A program made the position numbers and the translations under genes. 40,862 nt of DNA from a virus, in the IMG/VR virus record IMGVR_UViG_3300027793_000137, positions 1 through 40,862 of that record. One strand, given 5' to 3'. Below, one piece after another: positions 13,542 through 21,693 of the stretch. Below the pieces are notes generated by a model. The model saw nothing but the letters and a program-made list of their open reading frames with translations. It was not told the origin of the DNA and searched no databases. The number at the start of each line of letters is the position of its first letter. The stretch's first letter is position 1.

Positions 13542-14004
13542 GCGCCCGTCATGGCCAGCCAGCCGACCGCTGCCGGACTGGATGGTGCGCGCACGGGCCA
13601 AGGAGCCGGGAGCTTCCACGCCGCGCGCCAAGCCCAAGCACCTAGAAGCGGTGGAACAGCGGCTGTTCATTCAGCGGGTGCGGCTGGACCCGCTGACGCG
13701 CGACTTGCCGTGCTGTGCCATCCCGAACGGTGGTGCGCGATCCGCCCGTGAGGCCGCACTCCTCAAGGCCGAAGGCGTCACGGCGGGTGCCCCGGACTGG
13801 ATGCTGTTTGCCGCGCGGGGGCCGTTTGTTGGGCTGGCACTGGAGTTCAAGAGCCCAACCGGGCACGGGCGTATATCGGAGGCGCAGAAAGCCTTCCACG
13901 ACCGGTTGCGTCAAGAGCGATGGTCAGTTCATATTGTCAAGACTGCCGCTGAAGCATGGGCGGTGCTTACCACCTACCTGTTAGGAGTAATACCAGATGC
14001 CTGA
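13534..14004 (+). CDS. VRR-NUC domain nuclease
   Basis: A 156-residue protein of the PD-(D/E)XK superfamily. The VRR-NUC signature is readable: AIPNGGARSAREAALLKAEG, then GAPDWMLF (catalytic Asp, about residues 85-92), then LALEFKSPTGHGRISEAQKA (catalytic E-x-K at about 101-110, with the conserved Gln following), ending in WSVHIVKTAAEAWAVL. Stand-alone phage VRR-NUC proteins are structure-selective endonucleases, often replacing Holliday junction resolvases. With the Erf protein it would process recombination or packaging intermediates. The basic N-terminal 40 residues may bind DNA. Confidence 0.85.
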   Translation: MPKRPSWPASRPLPDWMVRARAKEPGASTPRAKPKHLEAVEQRLFIQRVRLDPLTRDLPCCAIPNGGARSAREAALLKAEGVTAGAPDWMLFAARGPFVGLALEFKSPTGHGRISEAQKAFHDRLRQERWSVHIVKTAAEAWAVLTTYLLGVIPDA

Positions 14005-14329
14005 CGAGTTGCCGGACCTTTCGATTGCGGAAGCGGCCACGTTTATCGGCGTATCGCGCGCGCGCATTTATCAGCGGGTTACCGGTCGAGCGGGGCAGTG
14101 GCCTGCCGGTCGCCCGTTGCAGTCCATCATGCGGGAGACCAAGCGCCCCGGCACCAAGGATGGCCAACAGCGCCGGATCAGTATTGCGGATGCGCTGGCA
14201 TGGCGCATGGAGCGCGAGGTGAAGCAGCAGCCGGTTGGCCCCATTACTCCGCACATGGATGCCCTGCTGGCCAAATACCGAGAGGCTACAAGTGCCCCGG
14301 TTGGGATGCCCACCATTCAGCCGTTTTGA
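13997..14329 (+). CDS. HTH (excisionase/MerR-like) DNA-binding protein
   Basis: A 110-residue protein. DLSIAEAATFIGVSRARIYQ at about residues 7-26 is a typical winged-helix HTH as in excisionase-like or MerR-like regulators, and RRISIADALAWRMEREV supports the family pattern. The remaining C-terminal segment is flexible and Pro-rich. ATG 13997 overlaps the nuclease stop. As the only recognisable small DNA-binding regulator before the late genes, it could control late transcription or take part in packaging. That is inference; a role in excision is unlikely because no integrase is seen. Confidence 0.65.
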   Translation: MPDELPDLSIAEAATFIGVSRARIYQRVTGRAGQWPAGRPLQSIMRETKRPGTKDGQQRRISIADALAWRMEREVKQQPVGPITPHMDALLAKYREATSAPVGMPTIQPF

Positions 14330-14378
14330 TGCGCTGATTGTCACCGCAGGACGCTCGCTCACCCTCACCGGAGGCCCG

Positions 14379-14564
14379 ATGCTGTCGTTCCTGACACTCC
14401 CTGATGTGCCGCCGTATCAGCCAACCAAGCCGCTGCCCGTCATCCAAACCTATCGGGCGCAATCCCACGGGCGCACCATTGAATCCCGGGTGCATCTGTC
14501 GCACCTCGCAGAGGTGGTCATGGCGCGCCTGATGGTCCAAACCTATGCCCCTGAAACTGTCTGA
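14379..14564 (+). CDS. Small protein, unknown
   Basis: A 61-residue protein starting at ATG 14379 behind GGAGG at 14370-14374. It begins MLSFLTLPDVPPYQPTKPLP and ends in a helical stretch (HLAEVVMARLMVQTYA). The stop TGA overlaps the next ATG (TGATG), which supports it as a true coupled gene. No family recognised. Confidence 0.55.
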   Translation: MLSFLTLPDVPPYQPTKPLPVIQTYRAQSHGRTIESRVHLSHLAEVVMARLMVQTYAPETV

Positions 14565-15088
14565 TGCTGCAATACCTACCCATCACGCGCGTGCGCGGAA
14601 ACCCGAAGAACCCGCGCGTTGTCAAGGATGAGCGATTCCACAAGCTGGTGCAAAGTGTCAAGGATTTCCCTGAGATGCTGGAGCTTCGCCCGATTGTAGT
14701 GGACGCGGACTTTATGGTGCTGGGCGGCAATATGCGCCTTAAAGCCTGTCAGGCGGCGGGCCTCACTGAAATCCCGGTCTTGATTGCGGATAGCCTGACC
14801 GAAGCGCAAAAGAAAGAGTTCGTCATCAAGGACAACGTCAGCACCGGCACGTTTTCATGGTCCACCTTTTTTGACACGGGCGATGACTGGGACGTGCATG
14901 AGCTACAGGACTGGGGCCTTGAGCTGCCGTATTCCCCAAACATTGACCCCAGCTTTTCCCGGGATGAGGTCACAGACAAGGACATCGCCACGGCCGACCA
15001 GAAGCTGACCACCAAGTTCAATGATCGGCAGGAGCTACGCGAAGTGACGTGCCCTCATTGCGGCGAGGACTTTGGCATTGACCAGTGA
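14564..15088 (+). CDS. ParB/Srx-fold protein with C-terminal CxxC motif
   Basis: A 174-residue protein. Residues 1-95 are a ParB N-terminal-like domain: YLPITRVRGNPKNPR, then ELRPIVVD, then the ATP/CTP-site motif LGGNMRLKACQAAG at about 51-64, and EIPVLIAD. In phages this domain is often fused or adjacent to DNA methyltransferases or PP-loop enzymes. Here it stands alone, followed by a middle region (EFVIKDNVSTGTFSWSTFFD) and a terminal CPHCGEDFGID, half of a zinc ribbon. It opens the cassette with the IbrA-like and IbrB-like genes. It could be a specificity or nuclease factor for nucleic-acid modification; the activity cannot be read from sequence. Confidence 0.8.
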   Translation: MLQYLPITRVRGNPKNPRVVKDERFHKLVQSVKDFPEMLELRPIVVDADFMVLGGNMRLKACQAAGLTEIPVLIADSLTEAQKKEFVIKDNVSTGTFSWSTFFDTGDDWDVHELQDWGLELPYSPNIDPSFSRDEVTDKDIATADQKLTTKFNDRQELREVTCPHCGEDFGIDQ

Positions 15089-15107
15089 GCCAGTAGACAA
15101 GCGGGTC

Positions 15108-15365
15108 ATGCTGGCGGGCGCGTTGCGCGAGCAGGTATGGACATTTGCCAAGACGATGGCGTCTATGCCGCATGACTATGTGCATCAGGACAAGTGGACG
15201 GGCAGCATACCCTTTGAGGCAGCCAAGGAGTGGATTGCCCAGCTCGGCGTCCCGCGCCGATTCATGCAACAGACCTATACCTACTTTCGAGCCAACGGGT
15301 ACAGGTATTGGGCCATGCCAGCCATCAAGCCGGGGACCTATCTCATTAATCGGGCAAAAGAATGA
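15108..15365 (+). CDS. Conserved phage protein (MPHDYV ... YRYWAM type)
   Basis: An 85-residue protein. ASMPHDYVHQDKWTG, EWIAQLGVPRRFM and YFRANGYRYWAMPA followed by YLINRAKE recall a small phage protein family with MPHxY and GYxYWxM motifs, commonly next to DNA modification or ParB-like genes. Its function is unknown. ATG 15108 is chosen for a 19-base gap; TTG 15072 or 15078 behind GAGG at 15065-15068 would add up to 12 residues and overlap the ParB gene. The stop overlaps an ATG at 15362 (ATGA). Confidence 0.7.
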   Translation: MLAGALREQVWTFAKTMASMPHDYVHQDKWTGSIPFEAAKEWIAQLGVPRRFMQQTYTYFRANGYRYWAMPAIKPGTYLINRAKE

Positions 15366-15442
15366 TCGCCATTTTGCTCGGGCACCGGATCGGAGGCAGC
15401 CCCATGTACGTGGGACAGGTGGCCAATCATGCGGATCTATAA
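15362..15442 (+). CDS. Possible 26-codon ORF bridging to the IbrA-like gene
   Basis: ATG 15362 overlaps the preceding stop as ATGA, and the ORF ends at 15442, inside the start of the IbrA-like gene (ATG 15429). The product would begin MIAILLGHRIGGSPMYVG. The exact stop-start coupling at its 5' end and the overlap at its 3' end argue that it is translated, perhaps only to carry ribosomes across a 60-base gap. No homology is claimed. Confidence 0.35.
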   Translation: MIAILLGHRIGGSPMYVGQVANHADL

Positions 15443-16589
15443 CCACGCCAACGTATTGGAAGCCGCGCAGCAGCGGATTGCGTGGCTGTTCGACGAGTTT
15501 GAAAACGTGGTCGTGCATTGCAGCGGCGGCAAGGATAGCACTGTGGTGCTCAATCTGGCGCTGGCTGAAGCTGAACGCCGGGGGCGGCTCCCGCTGCCGG
15601 TCATGTGGCTAGACCAAGAGATGGAATGGCAAGCCACGGCCGATATGGTGCAGGCGGTTATGGAGGACCCGCGCGTAGAGCCGCGTTGGTTTCAGATCCC
15701 TTTCCAAATGCCGAACAGCACGTCGGCAGAGGCATGGATCAAAATCTGGGACGCCGACCGGCCTGACTTGTGGATGCGCCCAAAATGGGCGCGCGCATAC
15801 ACAGAGAACATCTTTGGCCCCGGGGAGGACTTCTATAGCCTGTTCCAAGCAATCCGGCGGCATTTCTACCCTGATAGTTCCTGCGCGACCATTGGAGGCG
15901 TTAGGGCGGAAGAGAGCCCCGGTCGAGCGGCAGGGCTGACGAGTTTTCCGACCTATAAGTGGGTGACGTGGGGGACCAAGGAGGACCCCAAGCGGGGGCA
16001 TTACAACTTCTACCCCATCTACGACTGGACGTACCGGGACGTGTGGAAGGCCATTCATAGCCACGGCTGGCCGTACTGCCGGATCTATGACCAGATGTAT
16101 CAGTACGGCTACCACATACAGGATATGCGGGTCAGCAACCTGCACCATGAGACCGCCGTCAAGCATTTGCGGTTCATGCAAGAGATTGAACCGGTAACGT
16201 GGGAGAAGCTCACCCGCCGCATGAAGGGCATCAACACCGTCAAGCAGCTCAAGCAGTTTGCGTCACAGACCCCTAAAGAGCTGCCGTGGATGTTTTCTGA
16301 TTGGAAAGAGTACCGGGATTTCCTGCTGCCGCGTTTGGTGCATGACCCAACCACCCAGCACAACCTTGCCAAAACGTTTGCGGCCTTTGACAAGAAGTAC
16401 GTTGACATGAAACGACCTGACCTTCGCCACAAGGTTGAGGTGGCGTCCATCCTGACCCAAGACGGGGACGTGATGACCAAGATGAAGAACTGGGAGATTT
16501 CACCACCGGTTGGCACATGGCGCAAATGGAAGCGCGGCGATGCGATCCGGCCTGAGTTCCTCCGCACGAACCCCTACATCAATGGATGA
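15429..16589 (+). CDS. IbrA-like PP-loop ATPase (PAPS reductase superfamily, DUF3440-like)
   Basis: A 386-residue protein. The PP-loop SGGKDSTVVLNLALAEAE at about residues 32-49 binds ATP and releases pyrophosphate. GVRAEESPGR at about 157-166 and YPIYDWTYRDVWKAI at about 195-209 are the other superfamily motifs. The C-terminal region (YDQMYQYGYHIQDMRVSNLH) matches DUF3440/IbrA proteins. The ECGLH active-site motif of true PAPS reductases is absent, so sulfate reduction is unlikely; substrate adenylation as in nucleic-acid thiolation enzymes (DndC, TtcA) is more plausible. IbrA and IbrB were named as paired regulators in E. coli prophages, and an IbrB-like gene follows with an 8-base overlap. 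Substrate unknown. Confidence 0.82.
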   Translation: MRIYNHANVLEAAQQRIAWLFDEFENVVVHCSGGKDSTVVLNLALAEAERRGRLPLPVMWLDQEMEWQATADMVQAVMEDPRVEPRWFQIPFQMPNSTSAEAWIKIWDADRPDLWMRPKWARAYTENIFGPGEDFYSLFQAIRRHFYPDSSCATIGGVRAEESPGRAAGLTSFPTYKWVTWGTKEDPKRGHYNFYPIYDWTYRDVWKAIHSHGWPYCRIYDQMYQYGYHIQDMRVSNLHHETAVKHLRFMQEIEPVTWEKLTRRMKGINTVKQLKQFASQTPKELPWMFSDWKEYRDFLLPRLVHDPTTQHNLAKTFAAFDKKYVDMKRPDLRHKVEVASILTQDGDVMTKMKNWEISPPVGTWRKWKRGDAIRPEFLRTNPYING

Positions 16590-17340
16590 AGCCCTCACCG
16601 CCGTGCTGGAGGCCCTCCGCGCGTTGCCGGAATCTGCGCGTCTGGCCGGAATAGAAAGGGTGCGGGATGCCCTGCACCAGCTTTCCCCGCTTGCTACCCA
16701 GCCGGTGGACCGGGTGCGCTGGGTGCCGGTTGAAGAGGTGGACCCCAACGACTACAACCCCAACTCAGTCGCCGGGAAAGAGATGGGCTTGCTGTATACC
16801 TCTATCAAGCATGACGGCTACACCCAGCCGGTGGTGGTGATCCGCGATGAGGCCAAGGGCAAATACGTCATCGTTGATGGGTTTCACCGCTATTTCACCT
16901 GTAAGAGCAACCCGGACATTTACGAGCGGAACCGTGGTCGGTTGCCGGTCGTGGTGATTGAGAAGAGCATCAACGACCGGATGGCCTCCACCGTGCGGCA
17001 CAACCGAGCCCGGGGCGAACATTCTGTACAGGGCATGGCCAACATGGTCTTTACCATGCTGGACAACGGCTGGAGTGACGCCGCCATCTGCAACGAGCTG
17101 GGCATGGAGCCGGAAGAGCTGCTGAAACTGAAGCATATCACCGGCTTTTCTAAACTCTTTGAGGACGTTGCGTATCAAAAATCGTGGGAATCTAAAAATC
17201 AGATCCGGCTACGAAAGGAATGGCAAGCCCGAGAAGCGGCAGGTGAGGCGCTCCAACCGGACAGCCTCAAGCGCGATCCTAAGCAGATGAAAGCAGCCAA
17301 GGAGGCGGCTAATGACAAGAGACAAAGCGGGACAACGTAA
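16582..17340 (+). CDS. IbrB-like ParB-domain protein
   Basis: A 252-residue protein. Residues 50-165 form a ParB-like domain: WVPVEEVDPNDYNPN, then YTSIKHDGYTQPVVVI, then VIVDGFHRYFT (nucleotide-site motif at about 93-103) and RHNRARGEHSVQGMA at about 135-149, a motif shared by IbrB proteins. An HTH-like stretch follows (GWSDAAICNELGMEPEELLK). The C-terminus is a charged helix rich in Lys/Glu/Arg. ATG 16582 overlaps the IbrA-like stop by 8 bases, so the two are co-translated and probably form one system. The small terminase gene starts within its last codons. Confidence 0.83.
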   Translation: MDEALTAVLEALRALPESARLAGIERVRDALHQLSPLATQPVDRVRWVPVEEVDPNDYNPNSVAGKEMGLLYTSIKHDGYTQPVVVIRDEAKGKYVIVDGFHRYFTCKSNPDIYERNRGRLPVVVIEKSINDRMASTVRHNRARGEHSVQGMANMVFTMLDNGWSDAAICNELGMEPEELLKLKHITGFSKLFEDVAYQKSWESKNQIRLRKEWQAREAAGEALQPDSLKRDPKQMKAAKEAANDKRQSGTT

Positions 17341-17671
17341 AAAGGCCATGCTGGAGGCGCTGCGCGCGTCTCTGGGCATTGTGACCACTGCCTGTGAGCG
17401 GGCTGGCGTTGGTCGTGCCACTCACTACCGGTGGCTGGAGAGTGACCCGGATTACGCCGAGGCGGTCAAGGAGTGCGAAGACGTGGCGTTGGATTTTGCC
17501 GAAACCTCCCTGATGAAACAGATCGGGCGAGGGGAGGCAGCCGCGACCATCTTCTACCTCAAGACCAAGGGCCGGAACCGGGGCTACATTGAGCGGAAGG
17601 ACGTGGACGTGACCAGTGCCGGACAGGCGGTCGTGTCCCCTCCGGTGCTCTGGACCGACTCCAGTCCCTAA
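17312..17671 (+). CDS. terS: Terminase small subunit
   Basis: A 119-residue DNA-recognition subunit of the packaging motor. An HTH lies near the N-terminus (IVTTACERAGVGRATHYRWL, about residues 21-40). The oligomerisation and binding region ends with ATIFYLKTKGRNRGYIERKD at about 83-102, a pattern typical of small terminases (YLKTKG..RGY). It overlaps the IbrB-like gene by 29 bases and is followed one base later by the large subunit. Confidence 0.85.
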   Translation: MTRDKAGQRKKAMLEALRASLGIVTTACERAGVGRATHYRWLESDPDYAEAVKECEDVALDFAETSLMKQIGRGEAAATIFYLKTKGRNRGYIERKDVDVTSAGQAVVSPPVLWTDSSP

Positions 17672-17672
17672 G

Positions 17673-18971
17673 ATGGCCACCGCCGTCATGCCCCGGCCAG
17701 CCAAGCAAGGGATGGACGCCGCTGTCCCTCCCTTGCTGCTTTTGCGCCAATACAAAGAGCTATTTGCTCAGAAGCCAATCAAGGCAGATGGGACGCCGTG
17801 GCGTTATGCCTTTATCACGGGCGGGCGCGGCAGCGCGAAGAGCTTTCACGTCAGCCTGTTTCTGTTGAACCTGACGTATGAGGTCGGGCACGTCATCCTG
17901 TTTACCCGATACACGCTGACCTCAGCCAACCTCTCAATCATCCCTGAGTTCAAGGAAAAGATCGGCCTCTTGAGCAGGGAGGAAGATTTCCACATTACGG
18001 CTAGTGAAATCATCAACCTCAAGACCGGTTCGCGCATCCTGTTCCGGGGCATCAAAACTAGCTCCGGCAATCAGACCGCCGCGCTGAAGTCCATTCAGGG
18101 GGTGACGACGTGGGTGCTGGATGAGGCCGAAGAGCTTGTGGACGAGGACACCTTTGAGCGGATTGACCTATCTATCCGCCATAAAACGTTGCCCAATCGC
18201 GTCATTTTGGTTCTGAACCCCTCCACTTTCAGCCATTTCCTGTACCGCAACTTTATCGAAAACGGGCAGCGGCCTGACACCCTATACATTCACACCACAT
18301 GGGAGAACAACCGGCACAACCTTGCCCAGTCATGGATTGAGAAGGCCGAGGAGACGCGCGAGCGCAACCCTGCCCGCTATAACCACATCTTTGGCGGGCT
18401 GTGGAGCAAGGAAAAGCCGGGGCTGCTCTGGACCCGGGCTGAGATTGAGCGGTGCCGTATTGCAACCGCCCCGGAGCTGTCCCGCGTGGTCATTGGTGTT
18501 GACCCTGCCGCCACCAGTCACATGGAATCCAATGAGACCGGCATTGTGGTAGTTGGCGCGGATCGGCAGCGGCGAGGTTATGTTCTGGAGGACCTGAGCG
18601 GGCGGTATAACCCCAACCAGTGGGCCAGCATTGCCATTGACGCGGCCAAGCGGTGGAAGGGGAGCATTGTGGCCGAGACCAATCAAGGGGGCGATATGGT
18701 GACCAGTGTCATCCGCTCCATCGGGGATCGCGCCAGCGGGGTCCGTATCATTGACGTGCGCGCCTCGCGCGGAAAGTACGCCCGTGCCGAGCCCTGCTAC
18801 TCCCTCTATACTGAAAACCGCGTGTTTCATGTGGGCGAGTTCCCAATCCTTGAGCAACAGATGGCCGGATTTAACCCGGACGATGACGTAGACTCCCCTG
18901 ATCGCGTAGATGCGCTGGTTTGGGCATTGACCGCGCAGCTCTTGACTGGCTCAACCCCGTTTGTGATTTAA
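17673..18971 (+). CDS. terL: Terminase large subunit (PBSX/SPP1-like ATPase-nuclease)
   Basis: A 432-residue motor protein that pumps DNA into the prohead and cuts it. Walker A is GGRGSAKSFH at about residues 49-58; Walker B is TTWVLDEAEEL at about 145-155, giving the DE pair; a coupling region follows (ILVLNPSTFSHFLYR). The nuclease domain begins at VIGVDPAATSHMESNE, about 273-288, with its first catalytic Asp, and the late acidic residue lies in SPDRVDALVWAL near 408-419. ATG 17673 is chosen one base after the terS stop; the longer frame has no supporting signals. The architecture suggests headful or pac-type packaging, which fits the apparent circular permutation. Confidence 0.93.
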   Translation: MATAVMPRPAKQGMDAAVPPLLLLRQYKELFAQKPIKADGTPWRYAFITGGRGSAKSFHVSLFLLNLTYEVGHVILFTRYTLTSANLSIIPEFKEKIGLLSREEDFHITASEIINLKTGSRILFRGIKTSSGNQTAALKSIQGVTTWVLDEAEELVDEDTFERIDLSIRHKTLPNRVILVLNPSTFSHFLYRNFIENGQRPDTLYIHTTWENNRHNLAQSWIEKAEETRERNPARYNHIFGGLWSKEKPGLLWTRAEIERCRIATAPELSRVVIGVDPAATSHMESNETGIVVVGADRQRRGYVLEDLSGRYNPNQWASIAIDAAKRWKGSIVAETNQGGDMVTSVIRSIGDRASGVRIIDVRASRGKYARAEPCYSLYTENRVFHVGEFPILEQQMAGFNPDDDVDSPDRVDALVWALTAQLLTGSTPFVI

Positions 18972-18997
18972 CTGAGGTAATGTAAACCGGCTTTAAG

Positions 18998-19041
18998 CGG
19001 GCTGTTGACTCCTTGCTTGCAATCACCTACCGTTGTGGTGA
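18998..19041 (+). promoter_or_regulatory. Possible late promoter before the portal gene
   Basis: The 115-base gap 18972-19086 holds GCTGTTGACT, with TTGACT at 19005-19010, a 17-base spacer and a poor -10 (TACCGT). Part of it (TTGCA..CTACCGT..GTGGT) resembles the sequence at 6588-6610. The weak -10 makes this tentative; a phage-modified or activator-dependent promoter is possible. Confidence 0.3.
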
Positions 19042-19086
19042 GGCGTGGCGAGTCCGCGCATGAGTGCCCATTGACACGGGGGCAGC

Positions 19087-21693
19087 GTGTCCGAGAGGAC
19101 TACCGGCAGTTCCGTAGTACGGCGACTCGCGCGCGCATGGGATGTGGTGCGTGGACGTGATGAGTCCCGCGCAATCAACTCTATTACCTATCCCAACTTC
19201 CCCGGCGCGGCTGGCCTTGCGTCGATGAGTTTGGTTCGCACCGCGAACCCGCAGGAATACAAGCCCGATGGCGCGGTCATCCGCGCGGAAGGGTTCAATA
19301 AGCATCCGGTCGTTCATGCCTGTATTCGGGTAGTGGCTGACATTATTTGCTCAGTCCCTCTGATTGTGCTGCGCGAGAAGGGCAACACCGAGAGCCGCGT
19401 TGAGGATGACCACCCGCTCCAGCGGCTCCTGAACTACCCCGGACCCCGGCTTACGGCGCGTCAGTTCCGCGCGCGGTACGCGGTGGATTATCTCGGCTAC
19501 GGCAACAGCTTCTTTCAGCTAGAGCGCCCCGGAGCTACCGGCCTCCCGGTTGGCTTGCGGCCAGTCAATGCCGAGTCCATTCAATCTGTCTGGGTGGATG
19601 GTGAAGGAGACCCCCGCCGCTACGATTACGCGAACTGGGCGGGCATCATTGTACAGGCCCCGGTCGAGGATATGCTGCACTTCCGCGATTTGGATATGCC
19701 GCGACCCTTTCAACCGGACGTGTTTGGGTTCCCGAGGGGGGCCACCGCGATTGCCAGCATGGCCGCTGACAATGAGGCCACCAAGTACGTAAGGCAAGTG
19801 GTGACCAACGACGGCACCCCCACCTTTGCGGTGCTGTTGGCAGATGAAGCCTCACAGGATGACGCGCAGGCCATGCAGGACCGCTACCGCGCGCGCACGG
19901 TAGACCGGGGCAAGCGAGGCACTCCGGCGTTCTTTGGGGCGGTGCGGGACATTAAGCCGCTGGGCTTTACCCTGAGTGACCTAGAGTTCCCTGACCTGCG
20001 GCGGGTCAGCCGGGAGGACATTTGCGCGGCGTATGGGGTAGACCCGCGCATGATTGGCATCGCCAGTGCCAGCAAAGATTCTGGTCTCTCGGGCGCACAA
20101 TACGTTGAGGCCCGAGCGCGGCTGGTGCAGCATACCATTGAGCCGATGTTGAGCGCCATTGAGGACGAGCTCAACCACTGGCTCGCGCCTGAGTTTGGCG
20201 AGGTCTGGATCACTTACGATCACGACATCCTGCGCGATTTGGTTGAGGATGACGAAAAGACCAGTACGCGCGTGCGCGCGGAGTTCAAGGACTCGCTGCG
20301 GACGTGGGAGGAAGCTCGGCGTGCTCTCAAGTTGCCGCCTTTGCCAGTTCCTACTGACGCCATCGCCCTATCTACTGGCACCCAACTGGTGCCAGCGTCT
20401 ACTGCGGTTCTTGACGCAAGCACTGTTCTACAAGAAGCACCCTCAACTGACAATGAAACCCCAGCAGTTTTCACAAAACAGGACACTGCTGAGGTTAAGC
20501 AACGCACTCGCAATCTGACCTACGCCGTGCGCGCGCTCTCTGATGCCGCGCTGGATGGGGACCAGATTGAGGCTATTATGGAGCTGCTAGAGGCTGTTGT
20601 GGAGGGCGAGCTTCCGGCGGCGGCGGTTAAGGGGGTGTTGCGGCTGGCGTTCCCGAAGGCTGACCCGGCAACAGTAGCCGCCATGCTGGCGTCTCTGTCA
20701 GATTTTGAGGCCCCGGAGGAAGAGCCGGAGGAGGAACCGGAAGCCCCGGAGGAAGCGCCAGAGGAGCCGGAAGAAGAGCCGGAGGAGATGGCGGAGGAGG
20801 TTGAGGACCAGCGCCCGTGGTGGGTCCATGTGCCGCCCGAGGAGCGCCCGTGGTGGGTGCCGATGTATGAGAACGGCACGCTGGCCACTGAGCCCCGGTA
20901 TCAGGCATGGAAGCGGGCGATGGACGAGCTAGACGGTGAAGAGTCGGTTTACTACACCGCCGCGCGCAACCAGTTTGCCGCTGACGCGCAAGCGGTCGCC
21001 ATGCTCTTTGCCCAATACGTCAAGGAGGCCGCTGACGCTACTGAGGGCCGCCGCAAGGCCATGCTAGACGAAATCAGTCGGCGTATTGACACCAACTACG
21101 GCAAAAAGGGCGAGTATTACCGCGCGTGGAAGGCGGCGTATGAGGCGCTGGTTGGGGAGACCTATATGATGGGTGCGCGGCAGGGCGCAGGGCTCAACTT
21201 CAACTTTACCTTGCAGTCGCCGGAAGTGCTGCGCGCCATTGACACGCGCGTCTCCAAGCTGGCCGAGTTTGTTGGTGAGGACACCGCCAAGCAGGTGACC
21301 GCCGCGATCCGCGCAGCGGAGAAGGCCGGGTTTAGTGTGGAAGAGACCGCGCGGCTGGTGCAGGCGAGCGTGTACAGTGAGCGGCTGACTGAGGTACGCG
21401 CCATGCGGATTGCCCGCACAGAGGCGGCTGGCGCTATGTCGCAAGGTTCATGGGATCAGGCGATGGAGCTGGGCATCTACAAATCCAAGGAATGGCTCTC
21501 GTTTGATGATCGCAAGACGCGGGACAGCCACCGTCGCTACGGCAACACCAACATCAAGCCCATGGATTACAAGTACGGCCAGATGCTCTACCCGCTGGAT
21601 TCCATGGGTGGCGCATCAGAGGTCATCAACTGCCGCTGCACTCTTGTTTATTATACGGAAGAGGCCCCTGCACAACCCGAGGTGACCCCATGA
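19087..21693 (+). CDS. Portal protein fused to a MuF/gp7-like domain
   Basis: An 868-residue protein. Residues 1 to about 415 are an HK97-type portal, the dodecameric DNA gate: HPVVHACIRVVADIICSVPL, DYLGYGNSFFQLE, and EDICAAYGVDPRMIGIA with QYVEARARLVQHTIEPMLSA. Residues 418-478 are a linker with a less GC-rich codon choice. Residues 540-567 are a Glu/Pro tract (EEEPEEEPEAPEEAPEEP), followed by two PWWV repeats (PWWVHVPPEERPWWVPM). The C-terminal part (about 600-860) is a Mu gpF/SPP1 gp7-like minor head domain with ARTEAAGAMSQGSW and the signature INCRCTLVYY. Usually these are separate genes. GTG 19087 follows CGGGGG. Its stop overlaps the protease start. Confidence 0.9.
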   Translation: MSERTTGSSVVRRLARAWDVVRGRDESRAINSITYPNFPGAAGLASMSLVRTANPQEYKPDGAVIRAEGFNKHPVVHACIRVVADIICSVPLIVLREKGNTESRVEDDHPLQRLLNYPGPRLTARQFRARYAVDYLGYGNSFFQLERPGATGLPVGLRPVNAESIQSVWVDGEGDPRRYDYANWAGIIVQAPVEDMLHFRDLDMPRPFQPDVFGFPRGATAIASMAADNEATKYVRQVVTNDGTPTFAVLLADEASQDDAQAMQDRYRARTVDRGKRGTPAFFGAVRDIKPLGFTLSDLEFPDLRRVSREDICAAYGVDPRMIGIASASKDSGLSGAQYVEARARLVQHTIEPMLSAIEDELNHWLAPEFGEVWITYDHDILRDLVEDDEKTSTRVRAEFKDSLRTWEEARRALKLPPLPVPTDAIALSTGTQLVPASTAVLDASTVLQEAPSTDNETPAVFTKQDTAEVKQRTRNLTYAVRALSDAALDGDQIEAIMELLEAVVEGELPAAAVKGVLRLAFPKADPATVAAMLASLSDFEAPEEEPEEEPEAPEEAPEEPEEEPEEMAEEVEDQRPWWVHVPPEERPWWVPMYENGTLATEPRYQAWKRAMDELDGEESVYYTAARNQFAADAQAVAMLFAQYVKEAADATEGRRKAMLDEISRRIDTNYGKKGEYYRAWKAAYEALVGETYMMGARQGAGLNFNFTLQSPEVLRAIDTRVSKLAEFVGEDTAKQVTAAIRAAEKAGFSVEETARLVQASVYSERLTEVRAMRIARTEAAGAMSQGSWDQAMELGIYKSKEWLSFDDRKTRDSHRRYGNTNIKPMDYKYGQMLYPLDSMGGASEVINCRCTLVYYTEEAPAQPEVTP

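Noticed and set aside
13997-14329. Evidence for lysogeny through an excisionase-like protein
   Set aside because: No integrase, attachment site or repressor is visible; such HTH folds also serve other DNA-binding roles in virulent phages.
15429-16589. A true PAPS reductase supplying sulfur metabolism to the host
   Set aside because: The SGGKDST PP-loop is present and the ECGLH catalytic motif is absent, as in IbrA/DUF3440-type proteins.
20700-20810. Low-complexity GAGGAGCCGGAGGA repeats as a regulatory or recombination site
   Set aside because: They are in frame and encode the Glu/Pro linker of the portal-MuF protein, which explains the repetition.
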